From positions 341,111,650 to 341,175,649 of the forward strand of contig NC_064619.1 in the NCBI RefSeq assembly GCF_023898315.1: a stretch of DNA of 64,000 nucleotides, read 5' to 3'. The translations under genes were made by a program, and so were the position numbers. Shown here piece after piece: positions 58,857-64,000 of this stretch (the first letter of the stretch is position 1; every line of letters begins with the position of its first letter). The notes beneath the pieces are model-generated. The model was not told the origin of the DNA. It ran no database searches and saw nothing but the letters and a program-made list of their open reading frames with translations. Source of the DNA: Schistocerca nitens (Eukaryota; Arthropoda; Insecta; Orthoptera; Acrididae).

Positions 58857-58981
58857 CAGTACTCATCCGCACGATCATGCACTCCCGTGTACGGCCAGAA
58901 TCATCACAGATACGATTGTTGACCTTGGTTGGGAACCGCTTCCTCACACTACATATTCACCAGATCGGTCCCCTCTAATTA
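58857..58981 (+). pseudogene. mariner-like transposase fragment
   Basis: In one frame it reads HPHDHALPCTARIITDTIVD then LGWEPLPHTTYSPDRSP, equivalent to the HDNARPH...LPHPPYSPDLSP region of mariner transposases. The expected NAR is altered to HAL. Nothing else of the element is recognised beside it. Confidence 0.65.
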
Positions 58982-59021
58982 ACAACTTTTCTGGTCTCTA
59001 ACAACCATCAGGAGCAAAAAA

Positions 59022-59130
59022 AATGGTTCAAATGGCTCTAAGCACTATGGGACTTAACATCTGAGATCATCAGTCCCCTAGAACTTATAACTACTTAAAT
59101 ATAACTAATCCAAGGACATCACACACATCA
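59022..59130 (-). mobile_element. SINE-A tail fragment
   Basis: Only the tail and junction are present (CATTTGAACC complement to the GATGTGTGTGATGTCC complement); the tRNA head is absent. Confidence 0.88.
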
Positions 59131-59964
59131 CAAGGTAAAAGGGTAAGTTTAACACAAGACTTTAAAGGGGGAACAGTCTTCTAAGGCTCCCCAAGATGGC
59201 GGACAGCCTTCACTGGCGTCTGTACTTGGTGTAGATAACACCATCCCCACTTTATTTTAACACCTTGGCACCTCAAAGTGGGCATCAAGATCTTGTCCTC
59301 TCTGGAATCAGTAAGGTCCGGCATGATGACATGAGGGTAGATCAATACAACCAACAACAATCGCAGATGCACTGGTTGGTCAGATCAATTCTAGAGATAT
59401 TATTGATCATAGGCAAAACAAAAGACCATTATAATTAGAAATGGGTTAGTCAGAAGATAAGCTCATCTGGTGTTTTTACCAAAGACATCATATTATTCTG
59501 ATCACAGTAGTTTGAGGTTTGTAGCGAATATTAAATAAACTTAAATTTTTTTAGTTGCCCAATTTTCAGATTTTTGAGATGGAAAGTAGATTCATGCTTG
59601 GGCAAGGCGGCTAATGCACTGCAGCCCATTACGAAAAAAAGACAGGGCAGTAGCGATAGGAGACCCAAAGTGAACATTAGTTGCGAACTGTATATCGCCT
59701 TCCATAGCCTGTGAATACACAGACCACTCATAAATGTTTGTTTACGTCCTCTGAAGGTGATAAAGATACTCATCTGAGGACAGGGAAAACTTGAATTATT
59801 TTAACGCACTAACGGTGCTTTACAGGCAATGAGTACATAAACATATGTGGATCCACGTTGAGAGTGACTGGTGTGCAGGTAAGATGGTGTTTCTGGCCGA
59901 GGTGAACAGGGCAGTAGAGGATCATGATTAAGTTGTGACAGTGAGCAGTGACGACTATCAAGAA
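59131..59964. other. Unrecognised stretch
   Basis: No supported gene or named repeat. Confidence 0.4.
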
Positions 59965-60154
59965 AAAAAATGGCTCTGAGCACTATGGGACTTAAAATTT
60001 GAGGTCATCAGTCCCCTAGAACTGAGAACTACTTAAATCTAACTAACCCAAGGACATCAGACACGTCCATGCCCGAGGCAGGATTCGAACCAGCGACCGT
60101 AGCAGCTGCGTCGTTCCGGACTGAAGCGCCTAGAACCGCTGATCACAGCGGCAA
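59965..60154 (-). mobile_element. SINE-A copy, diverged
   Basis: Minus-strand SINE-A with a complete tail and a head decayed at its 5' side (right edge). No clear duplication. Confidence 0.87.
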
Positions 60155-60569
60155 TCAGGGGCAAGTGTTTCATGATGCTTTTCTTAGCAACTGGCTAATA
60201 ATTTCTTCGGCATAGGATTCCGACCTGAACTCTACCACGAGGATATTTTTAAAGATGGAGATTGCTGTACCAAGCAGCGTATTCGTCTTGTCATTGTGCA
60301 CTATATTGTAATGTAGTGTATTTAAATACTAATGAAATAAAAATGACTTTGTACAAATGGCACGATTTTATGCACTCAACAAATACCTTGAAGCCGTGCA
60401 GGGCTGTTTACGTAAAATATTTTGCACTTTTCTTTGTATCCAGTTTCATCTGTCAACAAGACACGATCTGTTTAACACATTTTACCTCTACCATAATGGA
60501 ATTTAATCTTAGTTCCCGTGCTAGCAGAAAATAATCGGGGCAGTCAACTGAAAACAAGACAGATGGAAT
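60155..60569. other. Unrecognised stretch
   Basis: No supported gene. Confidence 0.4.
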
Positions 60570-60759
60570 AAAGTAAATAAACTTTTTATTAATACAAATG
60601 TAATCACTACAACTGTTAATACATTTTTCCCACTGTAAGACAAGACGATCAATCCCTTCAGGGGAACCAAGATTGTACCCAATCAAGCACTTCTTCGTCC
60701 GAAGCTAATCTACGACCACGAATGTCTTTCGTAAGGTTTCCAAAAATATGAAGATCGCA
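60570..60759 (-). pseudogene. mariner transposase C-terminal fragment (inverted half)
   Basis: The minus strand reads CDLHIFGNLTKDIRGRRLAS then DEEVLDWVQSWFPEGIDRLV and LQWEKCINSC, the end of a mariner transposase downstream of SPC(D). It joins head-on to a plus-strand piece at about 60760. Confidence 0.8.
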
Positions 60760-60880
60760 TGGCCCATACAACTGCTGGCAAAGCAGTTTCGACTACGCTG
60801 CAGAAGTTTCGCTGGGAAGCCACTACACATCCACCATACGATCCCGATCTCTCCCCATGCGGTTTACATATATTTCCGTA
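60760..60880 (+). pseudogene. mariner transposase fragment (plus half)
   Basis: The plus strand reads TAGKAVSTTLQKFRWEATTH then PPYDPDLSPCGLHIF, the part of a mariner transposase immediately before and across the segment that starts the minus-strand half. The Asp of SPCD is Gly here. Confidence 0.75.
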
Positions 60881-61687
60881 GTCTGCCTTCTTTCCAAAAC
60901 ACAGTTTTGTTTCACCAGTTAAACTGGTTTCGCAATAGTTGTGACATCGTTAGAGGGTATTCCTTCTATAGCTTCTTTTGTTACAGTATATGTGCTCTGT
61001 GGCTGTCAAACAAAAGAAGTCACAAGTCTACATTAATACATCATGTCATCTACAACTGAAAGATGTTGAGGCAACGTCCGGATTGATAATTACTATTTAT
61101 TTTTATTATTATTTCATTTTCTAGAATATAACTTATTCTACGCAAAAAATTTACTAAAGACATTGCCTTAACATTTCATGTTGCAGACGACATACCGTAT
61201 TAAAATAGACTTGTGACGGACTTCATTCGATAGCCAAATGGTACACATTATATAATAAAAGGAGCTATGTAAGAAAAACCCACTGAAAATGCTACAACTG
61301 TGGAGAAACATGCTTGACTAATAAAATAAGATTTGTGTTCTTGCAAGGAAGTAGGAACAATTTAATTAATTAACGTCGCATGTCGTTTACTAGAAAGTTT
61401 CGAGTACTAAAGCACTAACGACAAGGAAGGCAAGCTACAGTTCAGTGTCCCTTGATGAAGCGAGTTTATTGGGAAATCGACTCTGCTCTGGCGTCCTGGC
61501 AACAGAACGGCCTTGTTGCCGCTTGCTACGCGACAGGCAGTCAGCTACTTTACGTACGCTTAGTTTCGTGTCACTCACTGGTGTAAACACACACGTCCTT
61601 ACCAGACACACATGGCCAGAATATGTTGTGTTCCGCATACGGTGAGCTGTGCAAGCAGACGTCGAAAGTATGATTCGGACAGTTATG
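60881..61687. other. Unrecognised stretch
   Basis: No supported gene. The segment 61440-61720 has antiparallel short frames only. Confidence 0.4.
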
Positions 61688-61995
61688 TACCGGGTGGTTA
61701 TAATTAAAGTGCAGCTACTCACGGGGTTTTAGTGTGGACTGTAAGTATGGTATGGCAGCAAAACTTACTAGTTATGCTAAACGTTAATGAGGAACCGATT
61801 CACGCTGGAAAATAAATTAGTTCCCATTGTGAGCACCAGGTGCAAATCTGGCGCTGTACTCGTACACTGTTTGTATGACGATATGATATCCACACTGCCA
61901 TTTGACAAACCATGACGTGAGTGAAAAGTGTGGCTTTCGAGAAGAGAGACGGTGCGTTGTTAGTGAAACTGTTTATGTGAAAGGCAGCAAGCAAT

Positions 61996-62192
61996 TGCCG
62001 CGCGGGATTAGCCGAGCGGTCTCGGGCGCTGCAGTCATGGACTGTGCGGCTGGTCCCAGCGGAGGTTCGAGTCCTCCCTTGGGCATGGGTGTGTGTGTTT
62101 GTACTTAGGATAATTTAGGTTAAGTAGTGTGTAAGCTTACGGACTGATGACCTCAGCAGTTAAGTCACATACGATTTCACACACATTTGAAC
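61996..62192 (+). mobile_element. SINE-C copy, full length, 11-bp TSD
   Basis: Best SINE-C copy: head GGATTAGCCGAGCGGTCTCG and GGAGGTTCGAGTCCTCCC, tail with TTAGGATAATTTAGGTTAAG and final CACACACATTTGAAC. AAAGGCAGCAA at 61980-61990 and 62193-62203. It interrupts the N-terminal coding region of the DUF4817-type element. Confidence 0.9.
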
Positions 62193-62479
62193 AAAGGCAG
62201 CAATTACAGTGCAACATTGAGACAATATCTCCGACTGACTGGCCTGAGGAGATGTCACTAAATACAGGTGAGTAAAAGTGCTTGTGAATCCATTACAAAT
62301 GAAAACATTCCTATACTTTGAAGAGGAAGACATCCTATCCCGGTGTACGAAGCTGCAGTCGCTGTAAGTGACCACAGAGTAAGTGACCAGGCTACTGTTA
62401 GTGCTCGTATAGTGTCATGAGAATTGTCCACCCCATGGTCAACACTACGGGAAGTTTTTTCGTCTATTTTACACTAGTA

Positions 62480-63107
62480 CCAGTAGAATATCCAGACGGT
62501 GCAGCAACTGAAATCTCAAGAGCCGCAGGAACGTTCTGAATTTGCTCTTCAGTTTCTGGCATCGCTCGAAGTTGATGGCATGTGATCGGGCAATATTCTC
62601 TGGAGTGACGGGACACATTTTACACTACAAGCTGCAGTGAATATACAAAACTATCGAATTTTAGGCTACTGTTAAACAGCGTGTGTTGCACGAGGAGTTG
62701 TGTGGATTCACAAGCACTTTTACTCTCAGTTCTTTCTTCTTTCTAGAGAATACACCCAGAGGGCCTGTCAGGTCTACCGTAAGGTCTGCATTTTGTCGAA
62801 CCTCCTTGTACATGTGATACCTGTTTTGGGAGGACGCAACAGTGTGGAAACCACTGTTTTCATGCAAGATATGGCAACAGATCATGTCGCTCGCTCAGTG
62901 AAAGATCTGCTTAATTTAACCTTCCAGGAACACATTATCTCCAAAGAATTTCAAGATGAATGGCCTGCAAGATCACCTGATGTGAAGGCCCGTATAGAGG
63001 AACACGTTGCTCAGCTCCCTTGGAACTGCTGTGAGCAACTGGTGATCACGTCGTTTTACAGATTCAGCATCGTTGTCTCCGATGCTCATATTGAACAACT
63101 TGTATAA
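62480..63107 (+). pseudogene. DDE transposase remnant of DUF4817-type element
   Basis: The catalytic half is visible in 62700-63107: VFMQDMATDHVARSVKDLL has the second-aspartate strand (QDGATPH in relatives). EWPARSPDVKARIEEHVAQL follows but lacks the usual LNPCDFWLWG segment, so an internal deletion removed the third acidic residue region. The C-terminus reads DAHIEQLV. Inactive. Confidence 0.75.
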
Positions 63108-63368
63108 GTGGTAGTCAATAATAAAATCAACATTGTTTTACCTCTTCCACGCACAACTCGTTCCTACTCCATTACAAATGAAAACATTTATATACGTCTT
63201 TCTTGCATTCGCAGCGCCAGACTGGCACCTAGTGATCAAAACTGGAACCAATTTTTTTTCTAGTATCAGTCGGTTGTGCCTTAACACGTTAGAATATCTA
63301 CCAAGTTTCGCTTCCATACGAGAATTATAGCCCACACTGGACCTTTGTGAGTAGCTGCAGTTTTAATA

Positions 63369-64000
63369 CACTCCTGGAAATGGAAAAAAGAACACATTGA
63401 CACCGGTGTGTCAGACCCACCATACTTGCTCCGGATACTGCGAGAGGGCTGTACAAGCAATGATCACACGCACGGCACAGCGGACACACCAGGAACCGCG
63501 GTGTTGGCCGTCGAATGGCGCTAGCTGCGCAGCATTTGTGCACCGCCGCCGTCAGTGTCAGCCAGTTTGCCGTGGCATACGGAGCTCCATCGCAGTCTTT
63601 AACACTGGTAGCATGCCGCGACAGCGTGGACGTGAACCGTATGTGCAGTTGACGGACTTTGAGCGAGGGCGTATAGTGGGCATGCGGGAGGCCGGGTGGA
63701 CGTACCGCCGAATTGCTCAACACGTGGGGCGTGAGGTCTCCACAGTACATCGATGTTGTCGCCAGTGGTCGGCGGAAGGTGCACGTGCCCGTCGACCTGG
63801 GACCGGACCGCAGCGACGCACGGATGCACGCCAAGACCGTAGGATCCTACGCAGTGCCGTAGGGGACCGCACCGCCACTTCCCAGCAAATTAGGGACACT
63901 GTTGCTCCTGGGGTATCGGCGAGGACCATTCGCAACCGTCTCCATGAAGCTGGGCTACGGTCCCGCACACCGTTAGGCCGTCTTCCGCTCACGCCCCAAC
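63369..64000 (+). mobile_element. Tc1-like element, young-looking, runs off window
   Basis: Starts CACTCCTGGAAATGGAAAAA after TA 63367-63368. It has the layout of an intact Tc1 element: terminal repeat, 5' UTR of about 230 bp and an open transposase frame. The right end is outside the window. Inserted into the right terminal repeat of the DUF4817-type element. Confidence 0.88.
63613..64000 (+). CDS. Tc1 transposase, open N-terminal part, partial at window end
   Basis: ATG 63613 opens a frame with no stop through position 64000 (129 codons). The first HTH spans YVQLTDFERGRIVGMREAGW and RRIAQHVGREVSTVHRCCRQ (about residues 10-52). The GRPR-like linker reads ARRPGTGPQRRTDARQDRRI. The second HTH reads TATSQQIRDTVAPGVSARTI (about residues 91-110), followed by RLHEAGLRSRTP. 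This is the DNA-binding half of a Tc1 transposase; the DDE core lies beyond the window. It is the only transposase here with no damage visible over its seen length. Strongly GC-rich and codon-biased relative to its surroundings. Confidence 0.88.
   Translation, partial: MPRQRGREPYVQLTDFERGRIVGMREAGWTYRRIAQHVGREVSTVHRCCRQWSAEGARARRPGTGPQRRTDARQDRRILRSAVGDRTATSQQIRDTVAPGVSARTIRNRLHEAGLRSRTPLGRLPLTPQ

Larger units (their letters stand above)
61688..63366 (+). mobile_element. DUF4817-type DDE transposon, truncated right TIR
   Basis: The left terminal repeat reads ACCGGGTGGTTATAATTAAA and GTGCAGCTACTCACGG. The right end contains the inverted GTGAGTAGCTGCAGTTTTAA, then stops at TA 63367-63368 where a Tc1 element begins. 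A 28-bp direct repeat (TCCATTACAAATGAAAACATT start) lies at about 62289 and 63168. N-terminal sequence after 61920 is broken but reads like the DUF4817 DNA-binding region (GALLVKLF, then after the SINE LRQYLRLTGL in shifted frames). A SINE-C is nested. Confidence 0.78.

Overview
This looks like non-coding nuclear DNA from a large, repeat-rich insect genome, most probably an acridid grasshopper or locust (Schistocerca-like). That call rests on two things: very abundant tRNA-headed SINEs of a type I associate with those genomes, recognised from memory and not by a search, and dense Tc1/mariner and non-LTR elements of insect character. No rRNA, functional tRNA gene, CRISPR array, operon or bacterial-style gene organisation is visible.

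Almost everything identifiable is transposable elements in successive layers. From left to right: a foldback repeat (1993-3010); a Tc1 element split by a SINE (3736-5153); a near full-length CR1/L2-like LINE with two SINEs inside its ORFs (about 5640-9491), followed by a palindrome; a SINE and transposon mosaic with a second truncated LINE of the same family inside a Tc1 remnant (10992-14716); a mariner remnant (15166-16195); SINEs and a probable solo LTR (16216-20823); an internally deleted mariner and two tandem truncated LINEs that share one target-site repeat (21843-24992); a 487-bp SINE and a DDE fragment (26193-27380); a second large foldback (27501-28992); Tc1 family C, copy 1 (30236-31487); palindromes (33186-34393); a third LINE (34645-36850); an internally deleted RTE-like LINE (40548-41785); an inverted pair of tRNA-containing repeats (42195-43545); a third foldback (45763-47876) abutting Tc1 family C, copy 2 (47884-49265); more Tc1 copies (53044-54348 and 54561-55791); and a DUF4817-type element (61688-63366) whose right terminal repeat is cut by a Tc1 copy that runs off the window with an open transposase frame (63613-64000).

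The only sequence I can assign to a host gene with good confidence is one 143-bp internal exon on the minus strand (43652-43794). It carries the AMP-binding GYPR region of an adenylate-kinase-family protein between consensus splice sites. The simplest reading is that much of the window is intron or flank of that gene. A weaker candidate exon lies at 19309-19506.

The observations most worth checking are: the host exon; the tandem LINE insertions with a three-fold target repeat; a hammerhead-like core (CTGANGA, short stem, GAAA) recurring in five otherwise different, mostly palindromic repeats; several SINE heads sharing one homologous tail; a SINE interrupted by a 103-bp block found again 5 kb away; and the apparently young Tc1 copy at the right edge. 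I found no convincing new multi-gene system.
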